A stretch of 64,000 bases of DNA from assembly GCA_013398955.1 (NCBI GenBank), contig VWPU01008517.1, positions 1 to 64,000 on the forward strand, given 5' to 3'. This stretch comes from Callaeas wilsoni (lineage: Eukaryota > Chordata > Aves > Passeriformes > Callaeidae). A model generated the notes under the pieces. That model worked only from the letters and a program-made list of their open reading frames with translations, ran no database searches and was not told where the DNA came from. Made by a program: the position numbers and the translations under genes. Shown piece after piece: positions 36,084 to 47,388 of the stretch. Numbering within the stretch: the first letter of the stretch is position 1; every line of letters starts with the position of its first letter.

Positions 36084-37851
36084 GGTCTATGTTGAACAGA
36101 GTATTTCTGACTAACAATGCTGTAGGGTGAGGAACATAAACAGGGAAAAAAGGGGAATTCCTAGGAAGCAATTTCAACTGTAAAATGACTGTTTGCACTT
36201 CCTTGGCGTGCCTGTGTCCTTCCTGCCTGCCTTCCTTCCAACATTCACTCTTCCACTGCACCTCTGGCTCCCAAGGTGGTGACTTCACACCGGGAGAAGG
36301 ACAAGTGTTGGAAGTTGTCAGCACCCCCAGGTCCTTCACGAGGAGCAGGGTGATGCTTTTCCTCACTTTAAGCACCTTTAGGGGTCATTTTTAAGCTAAA
36401 AATATCCAGTTCCTTGACCTTTCTTCATTCACCTGCAATTCTGCATTACAGCTGAGTTTGGGATGTGCAGAGTGCCCTAAGCATGCTCAGTACAGGATCT
36501 TTGCCTACTTTTTTACCTCTAAAACTGTTTTAGCTCAGCTCCTGGGTCAGCATTTCCTTTTCTGACCTTTTGTAGACCTCAGGTCTCCAGAGTCAGTCTA
36601 AGGCCCGTTTTCAATCACCCCATCCCTGTGCTCTTCTCCACACCATCCTGTGTTCCCACTTCCAACCCTCCCTCAATCCCACTGTGATTATATTCCTTAT
36701 CCTACAGCATTCTCTTAGGCATAAATACTCTGTCCAACTAATTACTAATTACTTTTCACTTCTGTGACAGCTGAAAATTGTGGTTTAGCTAAAGAAACAT
36801 AAGCAAAACCTGAAAGGTAGAGCTAGAGAGTCTCTTAAAATTTACTGCCAATGACAATGGTAGTGACTTTTCTACGAGGTACAAATATGGCCAGGAAACA
36901 AGAAGGAATGAGGGAGTTAGGGAGACAATCCTTGGATGAGTGGGAATATGCCAAAGGTAGGAGCAGATGCATAAAGAGTAGATGTTACCGTTCCTCAGTG
37001 GGAATGGCAGATCCCTTTGGGTGATTGAGCAGTAAAACCTACAGGAAAAGGGGAGATCCAGGCAACAGATATTTAAAAAAAACAAAGAAAAAAAATTTAA
37101 AAAGTTATTGAATGCATGTATGTAATATATACTTTTATACTATTTTCAGGTTTCTATTTAGCTGGAAGGTATTTCTCTCTTTTAATACAAACTTTTCTTA
37201 TTAGTGCTGCAAGAATGAGCTGATATTTGCAACACCTCTCGTTTCATGAGTGTAATGACCTGTTTTTAGAAGGTTGGATGATCACACTATTAAGCATTTA
37301 GGTCTCCATTCATTTCCAGTATGAAAAGAACACTTTTTTTCACAGTCTAACTAAGGAATATTGGTTGATCTGCACTTGATAACAGATGACAGCTTACTAA
37401 TTAGAATTGTTCCCAAAAAATTCCATTTCACTGAACAGGTGACCTGCACTTATTAAACATTTCTCTGTTGATTTGAAAAATAACTATGATCATTTAAGCG
37501 TGGTTGTACAGAGCTATTTCCAACACTTTATTTTCCAGAACTGATGCTTGTAGGTGCTAAGAAAAATTAGGAAAGACCATTAGCAAGACAAGCTGGACAG
37601 ACTGAGCAAATAGCTCTGTATACCAATGAGCTGAAATACTTTTGACTGAGTAATTCACAACATGTTTGCCATCTAATACTTGAGGGTGGGAGGAGGAATT
37701 GATTTTTGAGGAAGGATGTGTAAGACATCACACACATCCCTGTGCATTTTGAACACTCAGGAGGCAGCTACTACATGTCAGCAAAAGAAATTCCAATGTC
37801 GGAGCAGAAACCTTAAAATATCAAAGTATTCCTTTATTATTAATTATGCTG

Positions 37852-38042
37852 TTTAAATTATTTATTTATTATTCAGCAAATTCAGTATTTTGTTATTATA
37901 CTTGTATATCATAATATTAGAATGTCATTATAAATTATATTATTATAAATAATTGCATAATATACATTATTATATAATGTTACATTATTATATTGTTATA
38001 CATCTACATTATATATGTATATTTTGTATATTATTATACTTG
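37852..38042. repeat. AT-rich, palindrome-dense tract
   Basis: About 190 bases of almost pure A and T with irregular TTAT, ATAATA and TATA units, including the self-complementary 'cattattatataatg' near 37965-37980. A 65-codon frame starts inside it and has no meaning. Confidence 0.85.
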
Positions 38043-38210
38043 TCTACTTTTACAGGTATGTAGAAAGGCAGCTTTTGAAAACAAATACGATATGAGCAGT
38101 CTCAGAGTCCACTTGCAAATCACATGTAGAAAAATTTACTGTTCACCTTTGGGGAGTTTGACAAAAATCCCACCATTTGTGCTCTTTTAGAGCTGTATGA
38201 GCCCCACACT

Positions 38211-38708
38211 TGCCCAGGTTTAGCCCAGGCAGCCTCTCACAGCCTCTCGGTCATTCCCCACCACTGGGATCAGGGAGAGAATTGAGAGGGTAAAAACTGG
38301 AGTGGGTTGAGATAAAGGCAGTTTAACAGGGAAAGCAGAAGCCACCACACAAGCAAAGCAAACCAAGGAATTCCTTCAGCCCTTCCCAGGGCTGGGCAGG
38401 TGTTCAGCACCTCCAGGAGACCAGGGCCCCTTGCCACGGAACGGTGACTTGGGAGATAAAAAGCATCCCTCCAAACACCCCCCTTCCTCCTTCTTCCCCA
38501 CGCTGTATATCCTGAGCACGAAGTGACACGGTTTGGGATATCCCTGGGGTCACCACAGGAGGGGCAGGAGAGGCCTTGGCTCTGGGTGAGCTCAGCAATA
38601 GCAAAAATGTCTCTGTGTTATCACCCTTGTGTTCAGCACAAACCCAAACACAGCCCTAAAACAGCCCCGGGAAGAAAATTAACCCCAGCTCAGCCCAAAC
38701 CCAGCACA
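38211..38708 (-). mobile_element. Avian ERV LTR, probably solo
   Basis: On the minus strand it begins TGTGCTGGGTTTGGGCTGAG and ends near GGGCTAAACCTGGGCA. It has a TATA-like GGATATACAGC at 38503-38513, a degenerate GTTAAA signal at 38322-38327 followed by CTGCCTTTATC, and the known avian LTR order: 'gagctcagcaatagcaaaaa', 'gatatccctggggtcaccac', 'cacggaacggtgacttggga'. Size is about 498 bases. No matching LTR or convincing target-site duplication is seen nearby. The match is to a widespread avian LTR I know by pattern; the family name needs a library. Confidence 0.82.
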
Positions 38709-38970
38709 TTCCACCCCTTATTCCCCACCATTTATGTCACACTCAGGTCCCACACTACTCAATACAACTCCGTTTCCTGCCCCCTCCCCTCATTCCCTTC
38801 TCTACTATTGCACAGATATCATTCCCTTAGTTTACAGCCCACTCCTGCAAAATGCCCATTACCTGGCCACACAAAGTCTGTTGAATTAATTTAGTCCATG
38901 GCTCCTAGCTCCATCTGCTCTGATGCTCACTGAGGACAGGAATCCCGAGTCCAGCCAAACCCAGCACAGC
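38709..38970 (-). other. Possible ERV-derived flank of the LTR
   Basis: The LTR's terminal 'caaacccagcaca' (38696-38708) recurs at 38956-38968, again preceded by 'cagc(c)'. The pyrimidine-rich sequence between them resembles, from memory, sequence that accompanies avian ERVs. It may be part of the same insertion or an older neighbouring element. Confidence 0.3.
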
Positions 38971-39642
38971 ACCCGGGCATTCAATAATGGGTTTTTTTTC
39001 TCAGGTGCTGCACTTTACTCTCTGAAAACCTCAGCACTACCATTGATAAACAGCTCCTGTGTGGACCAGAAAGTCTCATTCCAAGGCTCAGCAGCTGCAG
39101 GATGTTGCCATTGCCTCCTGTTATTTTCCCCGTGCAAGCTGCCACTTCATCACTTCTAGGACCCAGACAAGAGAGATTTTTATTGCTCCTCAGTATTCAG
39201 TTTCTGGAATAACCATCTGAATAATACCATTAGAGAACCTGCTGCAGCACCACTGCTGCTTGCACACCGGTGCACTTTTAAAGCTGGCACAATGAAAGCT
39301 TTCCAGGAGCAGGGTCAGCTCTTTGCAAAACAAGCAATAACAATATATGCACAGTCCTCCAGAAATTAGCATCTATTTCTAATTTGACTTGCCTTTCAGC
39401 AAAAGACCCAGGTTAAAATGTTTGCTTCATTTCAGTATTCTTGATTCTTCTTTTCTTTCTTTTTTTTTTTTCAGGGTATCAGGTTAAATACAAATCTGAT
39501 TTGGACTCTTTTGGAGGATGCTTTATTATTCTGATAGATCTCCGGCAGCACCAAAACACACATTCATCACAGCCAACTGCTTCAGCTCAAGCATGATAGA
39601 TTAGAACCAACTGCCCAGCGTAGCTGTGACAAAGGTTCATCA
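38971..39642. other. Unique DNA, no gene seen
   Basis: Two short A/T-run tracts (T-runs near 38992 and 39461) and no frame above 80 codons. Confidence 0.5.
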
Positions 39643-39863
39643 AAATCCCAGAATCTCACGGTCGCTGAGGTTGGAAAAGCCCTCCAGGAGCATCGAGTCC
39701 AAGCTGTGCCCGATCGCCACCCTTTCCCAGGATCTGAGTGCCACGTCCAAGCCTTCTTTGGGCACCTCCAGCAATGGGGATTGCAACACCTCCCTGGGCA
39801 GCCCCTTCCAAGGCCTGACCACCCTTTCCATGGAGAAATTCTTCCTGGTGTCCAATATGAAAT
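39643..39863 (-). mobile_element. CR1 3' region, second subfamily
   Basis: Antisense CR1 of the subfamily with 'gctgaggttggaaaagccct', 'ccaggagcatcgagtccaag', 'cacctccctgggcagcccct', 'tccatggagaaattcttcct' and 'ggtgtccaatatgaa'. About 220 bases are relatively well kept, with three artefact frames across it. Confidence 0.92.
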
Positions 39864-40121
39864 GAAACAATACACACAATAAGCGACAGATTTTTTTCTG
39901 GAAATCCATCTCACAAAAGTACTTTGGATAACAATATTAAAATAACACAAGAACCGTCTTTAGGGTGGTTTTTCCCCTCCAGCAATGCCCAGGTCTGTTC
40001 CTCTTTTGCTGTGGAAATGGGTTCCGAGGCGGACCTGAGTTCCTGACTTCTTTTGGCAGAAAAGTTGTGAACTCACAAGATTTCAGTGTCCCTGTTCAAT
40101 ATGAAGTCTGAACACGAAGCT

Positions 40122-40253
40122 TCAGGGCCAGATTGGACGGGGCTTGGAGCAACCTGGGATGGTGGAAGGCATCCCTGCCCATGTCAGGGAATGGAATGGG
40201 ATGGACTTAGGGATCCCTTCCAACCCAAATCTTTCTGGGATCCTTTGATTCCA
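40122..40253 (+). mobile_element. CR1 LINE 3' end
   Basis: 'gccagattggacggggcttg', 'gagcaacctgggatggtgga', 'ggcatccctgcccatgtcag', then 'cccttccaacccaaatcttt' and 'ctgggatcctttgattccat'. Sense, about 130 bases. It faces the antisense copy at 39643. Confidence 0.92.
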
Positions 40254-41851
40254 TGGTAATGGCAGTCACCCCTGCAAACCTAGTACTGAGGTCAGTTTAA
40301 ATGACATATTTCTCCATATGTTCTAAAAGCTGAGCTCTGTTTGTCATAAAGTATCAGTAAGATAATCCAATTAGCAAGATTCTGCAAGTGACATGAGACA
40401 TAATTTCCATAACTTCATTTTAGCAACCAATGCATTTAAGAAACGAAGTTGTCAGGGGTTTTCAAAATACTTTTTTATCGTGTTAATGATAAATTTGGAT
40501 GATATCTAAAAATACTGCAGAAATAGAAGAACTTTTTGCTACCAGTTTTATTTGATAATTTATGAAATGTGGGCTTGGTCTCTCAGATGTTTCCATTGAA
40601 CAGAAAACATTGATCAAACTCCCTTTCCTTAAGACCTACAAGAGCAAAATAAGAAATATCTCCAAGGAGGACATTGTTCCAGCTTCTCATTGGAGAAATA
40701 AATTTGGTGCCAGCATGACTGATTTTTAAGCCCAAAACTGGGGGTGCAGTGAGGAGGGCTTTGAAGGGAGGAAATATTAAGATCAGAGTTGGAAAATAAT
40801 TTCAGAGAAATTTTCAGTTTTCAGACAACACAGCCATGAGAAACATCACAGCCAAAAAATGCTGCAAATGGAGGGTGAGTGATCATCCAAAAGCACCTGT
40901 CATCTCATGTCTTATTTGAACTCAACATGAGGGAAAAATAACATGTTCCAGCCATATAGTTACGTTATTAGTATCACATTGGTACCTGTCTGTCAGCAAC
41001 TGTCCTAGAAAAGTGACATTTTAAAACAAAAAGTGAGACAGGTTAAAGATAAAGGTGCAGCAAAGAGATGTTGGTTGTTTTCCAGAGATTTATTAGGGAG
41101 GGAAAAATAAATAAATAAAGATATTGCCAGCAATTGCAGCAGATAAATGCTGGAGAGACACCAAATGTGTGCCACATAGGAAAATTAATGCTGTGTACTG
41201 AGAGGAAAACTTGGGATTTGATCATCAGAGTCAGCTGCTGCTCTGAGCCCACAAGGATGTCCTCAAACCTCAGCTGAAGGGTTGTGCAAAATCTCCACGT
41301 AGCTTCTCGAGTCACTAGATGGCAGAATCTTCTAATTAGTTCAGTGCCATTTGTTATTTAATCACCTCTGGAAGCAAATCTGGTTCTCAGTTAGAGAGCA
41401 GTGCAGCAAATTATGCAGCAAACCACAAATCTTTGCTACTCAATCCACTCCCAAGTTTTTAGCGCTTTGTAGTTTTTCCCAGACATTCCTTCAAAATATT
41501 TGATGTAAATGACTTTTAAACAAGCACATGGAGCTACACTAGTAACTGGTTCACATTTTCAAATGACTCAGAGGGGTTCAGAAGCCAAATTTTAAGTCTT
41601 TATATGAATCTTTCTCCAATGCACTCTAACATTTGGTGGTGTTTGACCCAGTAGCTGACAGTGCTCAAAAATTTCTGAGGTGGCCTAAAATGGAACACAC
41701 CAAAATCCCGAAATCCCTAAGAAAAACATGTTTTTTTCTAATGGATTCACATTTTTGTGGTACTGTGAAAGTGAAAACAGATCCATCTGTCCACATGGGT
41801 AGGAAGTAGGCAGAACTTTCCTCAGCTCTACATGTAGTGGTATCAACTGAG
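40254..41851. other. Unique DNA, no gene seen
   Basis: No recognisable repeat or coding block. The longest frames are 90 codons and unremarkable. Confidence 0.55.
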
Positions 41852-42110
41852 TTTCACAAAATCCCAGAATGGTTTGTGTTGGGAGGGACCTTAAAGCGCC
41901 CCAGTGCCACCCCCTGCCATGGGCAGGGACACCTGCCACTAGCCCAGGCTGCTCCAAGCCCCATCCAACCTGGCCTTGGACACTTCCAGGGATCCAGAGG
42001 CAGCCACAGCTTCTCTGGGCACCCTGTGCCAGGGCCTCCCCACCCTCACAGGGAACAATTCCTTCCCAGTTTCCCAGCTATCCCTGCCCTCATCATTTTG
42101 AAGCCATTCA
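41852..42110 (-). mobile_element. CR1 3' region
   Basis: Antisense CR1 of about 260 bases: 'tttcacaaaatcccagaatg', 'gtgttgggagggaccttaaa', the standard central blocks and 'catcattttgaagccattca'. The 171-codon plus frame across 41869-42384 starts in this copy and runs into unique DNA; it is an artefact. Confidence 0.93.
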
Positions 42111-43399
42111 GTGGATAAGTACTGCTTCTCCAGGTTGTGAAGTCTTCTGTGCCCTCAGGGATGTGCCAAAGTCACACAACTCAACTCCAGAGCGGCAGAA
42201 ACTTAAACCCCAAATTTTCCCAGTGCAAGAGGAGACATTCAGTTGGTTGAATGCTACTCCTTCCAATTTGGCCACGGGAAAAAGTGAAGTTACAAATTGT
42301 GTAGATTGTATCATATATTTGCATTCAAAAGACCCTACTATGGTAGAAATCCAATTAAAAGCAAAAGCAGAGGATGTGCACTGAGCCAGGAGGGACAGTG
42401 GTGACACCAAGGAATTATGACTTTGACAAGTACAGAAAGAGAAGGGAAGAAAAAGCAACGACTGAAGAAGTCCTATGTGATTCCTGCAGAATCCTCAGTG
42501 GCACAGACAAGGGCTGCCTAATGCAGCAGAGTCTATTGGCTTCATTTATTCATTTTTAATAAATGATTCAGCAGTGTTTACAATGCAACGAGCATTTTGA
42601 GCTGGCAGCCGCAATATTTATCAAGGTGCCATGAAACGTCACTGAGAAGCCTCACGTGGCTCTTGCATGTGATCTACTTGTGACCTTTCTAAGCAGCTGT
42701 CTGACAATTAATTGGAGAACAGTTAACATGGCTGAAATAATGGGATTTGCAAACAATTATGGATAGTAAAAATTCCTTACAATTTTTTGCTAGGTGCTGG
42801 AATGTCTCTGTTGAATGCAGACAAGCTTGAGGTGAAATTTGGGACACTACAGACCAGCTTTGTCCATCCCACAATTTATTGCTACATAAGTGGGAGTTTC
42901 TTTCCTCTTACCTTCCCCGCTGTGTCAGCAACAATCTGCACAATCAGTACAACTTGCTGGACTGGTAAAAAATATAACCTGACCTGGCAAAATTAAATCA
43001 TTGGGTTATCAAACTGAATCAGCTCCAAGCAATAGGTCAGAGAGGGAAGTGGCAGCCAAGAGACGAAGGTGAAAGGACTGTCCGTTCTGGAGGGGGAATG
43101 TGCTGGATTAGCACAAGTGGATTTCCACTGGAATGTCTATTTTATGTAAGTCAGAGCAGGAGACCCCAGACTCTGATTATACACAAACTTGTGAATCTGC
43201 AGTTCCTGACTTCCTAAGTAGGACACTACTTCTGCAAACTTTCTGGGACACTCAAGTGACAAAAAAATCCATGATTTTGATATTTTGCACAGGTTTTGTA
43301 ATGTTCCTTGAAAGTCTGGGTCGTACTGTTATTTTTCTGCTTTAATTCTGTTCTTGAAACACATCAGGAATTCCAGAGTGCGGTGTTACCGTATCTGAG
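42111..43399. other. Unique DNA, possible conserved noncoding part
   Basis: No gene seen. 42550-42760 is a non-repetitive stretch with ATTA-type and CACGTG-like ('ctcacgtggc') motifs that resembles conserved noncoding DNA. Confidence 0.4.
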
Positions 43400-43950
43400 G
43401 ACAATTAAATGTGGTGTGAGAGGATTTAGTGACAGGGGACACAGACATGGTGCTCAGCACCTCCTTTGCCTTCAGCCAGGACCAGAAAGGTCTTTCAGAT
43501 CCCTGAGCTTGGTGAAGGAGGTCGGGGGGAAGATTTAGCAGCAATGGATGGGCTCAGGCTCGGGGTTTACTTGAGACATCTTGACCCGTGGAGGTCAGTG
43601 GGACTCACTGGGCTGCATCTGGGGTCAGTGGGAGACCTGGAAGCTGTCCTTTCAATGCCATTCATTGTCACCTTCCATAGGCTGGGAAGATCAGGGGAGG
43701 TGTTTGACCAGTGAAGAGAAGGAAGAGTCAGTGTTACCTTTAAAACGGATCGACAGGACATTCAGGGAGCTGTGAGAGGGTCAGTCTCACCCTGGTCCCT
43801 GGGAAATCAAGGAGCAAATCCTCACAAAAATGTTTCTGGACACAAGGAAGAGAAGAAGGTGGCTGGGAGGAGTCAACATGGACTTACCAAGTTTGCCAAA
43901 GATAAATCAGGCCTGATCAACCTGATTGCTTTATAGGATAAAAAGATTTG
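43400..43950 (+). mobile_element. Fossil CR1 ORF2, reverse-transcriptase region
   Basis: Old CR1 copy covering part of ORF2. 'gtcagtctcaccctggtccc' and 'tgggaaatcaaggagcaaat' match the conserved P(G/W)xIMEQIL area of the RT. 43871-43935 reads SQHGLTKFAKDKSGLINLIA in one frame, like the SQHGFTKGKSCLTNL motif, and ends at a TAG. Upstream, 'gccattcattgtcaccttcc' and 'gggaagatcaggggaggt' match the preceding RT block. Stops and frame changes break it throughout. It keeps no 3' end, unlike the younger copies, and cannot encode an enzyme. Confidence 0.72.
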
Positions 43951-44990
43951 GTCTGAGGAGGAAGAAAGATCAGTGGGGAATTGGAGCATTATGGTGTGCT
44001 GAGAGAACCGAGAGCTCAGGCCAGCTTTAAACTTTAAAACTAAACAATTTGAAATTCAGTGATTTACAGCACATTTAGTTTGACTGGTTAGTTCTTATGT
44101 TTATTAATTACCAGTAGTTAGAGTTATTAATCAACCTCATTGTGCAGAGAAAGCTGTTACTCTTTAACCCTCACAACGCCACTGCGCTGGGGTGGGCAGC
44201 ACAGATCCTGACAGTCCTGGCTGGAGTCAGTGCTGAAGGTCAAGCTGATGAGGCTTGAGAGCTCTTGGACGGAGGAGTCAGAATCGCAACAGGCTGCTGG
44301 ATTTCTTCTCCCTCACTCCCTGATCTTTGTACGCCATTTATGCTTTTATCCCTCCTAAGGTGATGCATTGATGACTCCTTTCACTGATTATTTTATGTTT
44401 GCTTTTGGCAGCTCAGTCTCTTGGGTACTGGGTGGGGTGTTGTGCCTCTTTGCTTATCTTGTTCTTTATCTTGTAGCTGCTTGTTTTCCAGCTGCCCCTT
44501 GGTGCACCTGCGCACACCTTTGCTCCTCTGGTTGTTCCACTACTCACACAAGTATTTGAAATATTCCCACATTTTGTCTGCCTTTGCCATAACATTTACA
44601 AAGTGCTGGTACACTGTAATAAATTAGGATGCTAATATTTGGCTCCAAGGCAAAGTAGTATTAATTATATCCTGATTGATGAACTTCTAATTTATATGTG
44701 GCTGCTGCTGTGACTCTGTGCAACGCAGTGTTTGAAAATTATTGTGTAGAAGCCCATCAGTGCAGAACGATTCCACCTTGTTCTAAAAATAGAGGTGATT
44801 ATTCCCAAAATATCCTGAGACAAATACCAAACAGAGTGTGTTCAGATCCCTGTGTTTCGGCCAATACCATGAACTACAGATTACAGATCTGGAAACTTTG
44901 GCTCTGGACCACAGCAGCAGGTAGATACAGTCATAATTCAGTTATAATTTTAGCTATAATTTAGATAATTTCATTATAATATCTGCCCAT
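43951..44990. other. Unique DNA, no gene seen
   Basis: No recognisable element. A short run of diverged 'ataatttag' units lies at about 44930-44978. The overlapping frames at 44368-44627 are chance. Confidence 0.5.
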
Positions 44991-45075
44991 GGCTTGGAAG
45001 TGTCCCTGCCCATGGTGAGGGTTTGGAACTAGAAGATCTTCCAGTTCCTTTCCAACCCAAACCAATCATTTCACA
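44991..45075 (+). mobile_element. CR1 LINE 3' end, degraded
   Basis: 'ttggaagtgtccctgcccat', 'ggtgagggtttggaactaga' and 'cctttccaacccaaaccaat' identify a sense CR1 terminus with eroded octamers. Confidence 0.8.
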
Positions 45076-45689
45076 ATTTCATTGGGAAACTCAAGTTACA
45101 TCGATATAGATAATTGGATAATATGGCATAATGTTGTACGTGTGGAATGATGTTGGATTTTGGGCGATAGAATGCTCCAGTCCTGCTACCTTTATTGACT
45201 GAAATGTTGCCAAGTCTGATTATTTTATCACCAGTTTTCAGATCTGTTGTTTTATCCTTAAGTCACCAAATAGTGCATTAGATGATTATGTGGAAGATTC
45301 CTTTCTTTTAAGATTGAAAATAAGAATGTCCAACATTCACTGTTATAAAAACCAACCTGGAAAGAGATAAAAGGGCTTCCATACCTCCCTAAATTTTTTT
45401 TGGTTCCTTAGGCTCCTGGAAGTGGCCATGGAGGTGTGGTGGGTGCCCATGTGACATTCTTCATCCTGGCCACAGGTCTTGGAATCCCAGCGTGAGATTT
45501 ATATCTCATAGATTAGTCCATCATGATAAGTCCTGTCACTCCAGGCCATTGCAAAAAGTTTCTCTCCATCTTTCTCCTAGGCTGAATAAAAATGACCACG
45601 AATATTATTCTGAAACAATATTATTTGAACAATATATAAATATTTCCCCCCTTCAGAGGTTTCTTCATTATCTTCAGATTGAACTGGCA

Positions 45690-45811
45690 GAAGGTCACTT
45701 TGGAGGGGACTTAGAGAAACCTGATTTAGTAGCATGTTTGGAAAGGGTGGAATGAGAGGACTTTTAAGGTCCTTTCCAACCCAAACCATTCCGGGATTCT
45801 CTGATTCTATA
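45690..45811 (+). mobile_element. CR1 LINE 3' end with octamer tail
   Basis: 'agaaacctgatttagtagca', 'ggtggaatgagaggactttt', 'aaggtcctttccaacccaaa' and 'ccattccgggattctctgat' followed by 'tctat'. Sense, about 120 bases, with decayed octamers. Confidence 0.85.
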
Positions 45812-47234
45812 TTTTTATATATACATAGTTAAAAAATGGAGGTTTCCAGGCTAGATCTGCGGGCAGAGAAAGCTTTCATTTTCTTCTTGTAATGCAGACA
45901 AAGGGATGAGGTAAAAATTTTTCCCATCTTCAGAGGGAAAGAAAATGTCTCTTCATCCTTTTATGGCTTTTTGGTACTCATTTTAAAAGCATTCATGGGA
46001 AATAAGTGAAGAGGTGAAAGAGTACAAAATGTATATCCATTTTATTGTAACTTCTGAAACACATTATTGCCTCCTGAATTGTGGAATAACAGGCAATCAG
46101 AAGAAGGGGGGAAAAAAAAAGGAAGGGAAAAAACCAGCAAGGAGAAGAGAGTCTGTTTTAAAATATTAGGATAAGATAGATGGGAGAGCCTCAAGTTACA
46201 AAGAGAATGAAGATTTTCCAGAGCTGTTCCAGTCCTGTTTCCACATTTGTAGAAAAAGTGTTTCTGTGTCCCCAAAGCTCGGAGGGGGCTCAGCACGGTG
46301 ACGAAGGAGCCCTAAAGCAGCAGGAAATTGGAGCTGCCCAGGCCCCAGGGGGATGCACATGCAGTCAATTTGCTCAAATTTGGCAATTACTCCAGTGCCC
46401 AAGCACTGGGATTTCAGGGATGTAGAAAAGTGCTTTTTCCATGAACAGGAAAGACATAAACAAACTCAGCACTGCAAGAACAGCACTTACCTGCCCTGCT
46501 TCTCCTAAAAACAGGTGGAAATGTGACTGGGAGAGCCTTTGGAGCCCTCTGTGCTTAGAAAGAGCTCTGCTGTGAATGGCAGCTGCACAAATATCCCACG
46601 TAAATACCTGCCCAAGTGAGCTGTGTGTGCACCCCAGGGCAGCAGGGAGGGCAGAGCGAGTCACTGCTGCACTGGGGAAGGCTTGTTCCAGCCACAGCAT
46701 CCAGAAAAACCCCATCCTGTGGGTGTTGGGAGAAAGAACATTAAATATGCAGTAGTGGTACTGGCAGTGATGCTCAGGGAGAATTGGGAGCACGGACTTT
46801 GCCGCTGCGACAGATGATTGCCTTGCTCTTTCAGGCAAAATAACAAAATATTTTGTCAGATCAGGTTCACAGAAACATATTGGTGACTGCACACGAAGCC
46901 GCGGGGTCTGGTTTAATAAACACTGAGGCTCTAATTGGCAGTTCTCAAGTACACACAGCACCAGTGGCCACTGGAGGGCTCAAACGCAGCTCGGGAATTG
47001 TTATCCCAGGCCCTGGGCTGTGCTCGGCCACCAAGGAGGAGACCTCAATGTCATCACACACCTGGGAGTGAATATCTGGGGATCTAATCTCAAACATTGT
47101 TGTCATACAACTCTAGGCATGAGGTGGATATTAGGTTGTCCTAAAATGTAATTTGCATATTCCTCTTTTGAGCTCCCTTTTGCTGAAGAATGTAAACTTA
47201 GAGGACCTTCCATTCCTAATCCCCATCCCTGGTG
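45812..47234. other. Unique DNA with the longest open frame
   Basis: A minus frame of 195 codons occupies 46374-46961. Its translation has no domain, signal peptide or repeat that I recognise. The region is somewhat GC-richer than its surroundings, which lowers stop density. I do not call it a gene. Confidence 0.5.
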
Positions 47235-47388
47235 CCTCCCCATCCCTGGAAGTGTCCAAGGATAGGTTTTATGGTGCTCTGAGCAACCTGGGATAGTGGA
47301 AAATGTCCCTGGCCATGGCAGGGGGTGGCACTGGATGGGCTTTAAGGACCCTTCCAAACCAAACCAGTCTGGGATTCCATGATTCCGG
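47235..47388 (+). mobile_element. CR1 LINE 3' end
   Basis: 'ccatccctggaagtgtccaa', 'gctctgagcaacctgggata', 'gtccctggccatggcagggg' and the terminus 'gtctgggattccatgattcc'. Sense, about 150 bases. Confidence 0.92.

Larger units (their letters stand above)
34341..38210. other. Unique DNA with three simple-sequence tracts
   Basis: Contains the AGAT, GGAA and AT-rich tracts listed separately. The 184-codon minus frame at 35821-36375 exists only because the GGAA array has no stops. No gene is supported. Confidence 0.5.

Noticed and set aside
35821..36375. 184-codon minus frame and two plus frames through the GGAA array
   Set aside because: The array lacks stop codons in these frames; the peptides are simple Leu-Pro-Ser-Phe or Lys-Glu-Gly-Arg repeats.
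41869..42384. 171-codon plus frame
   Set aside because: It begins in an antisense CR1 copy and continues by chance into unique DNA.
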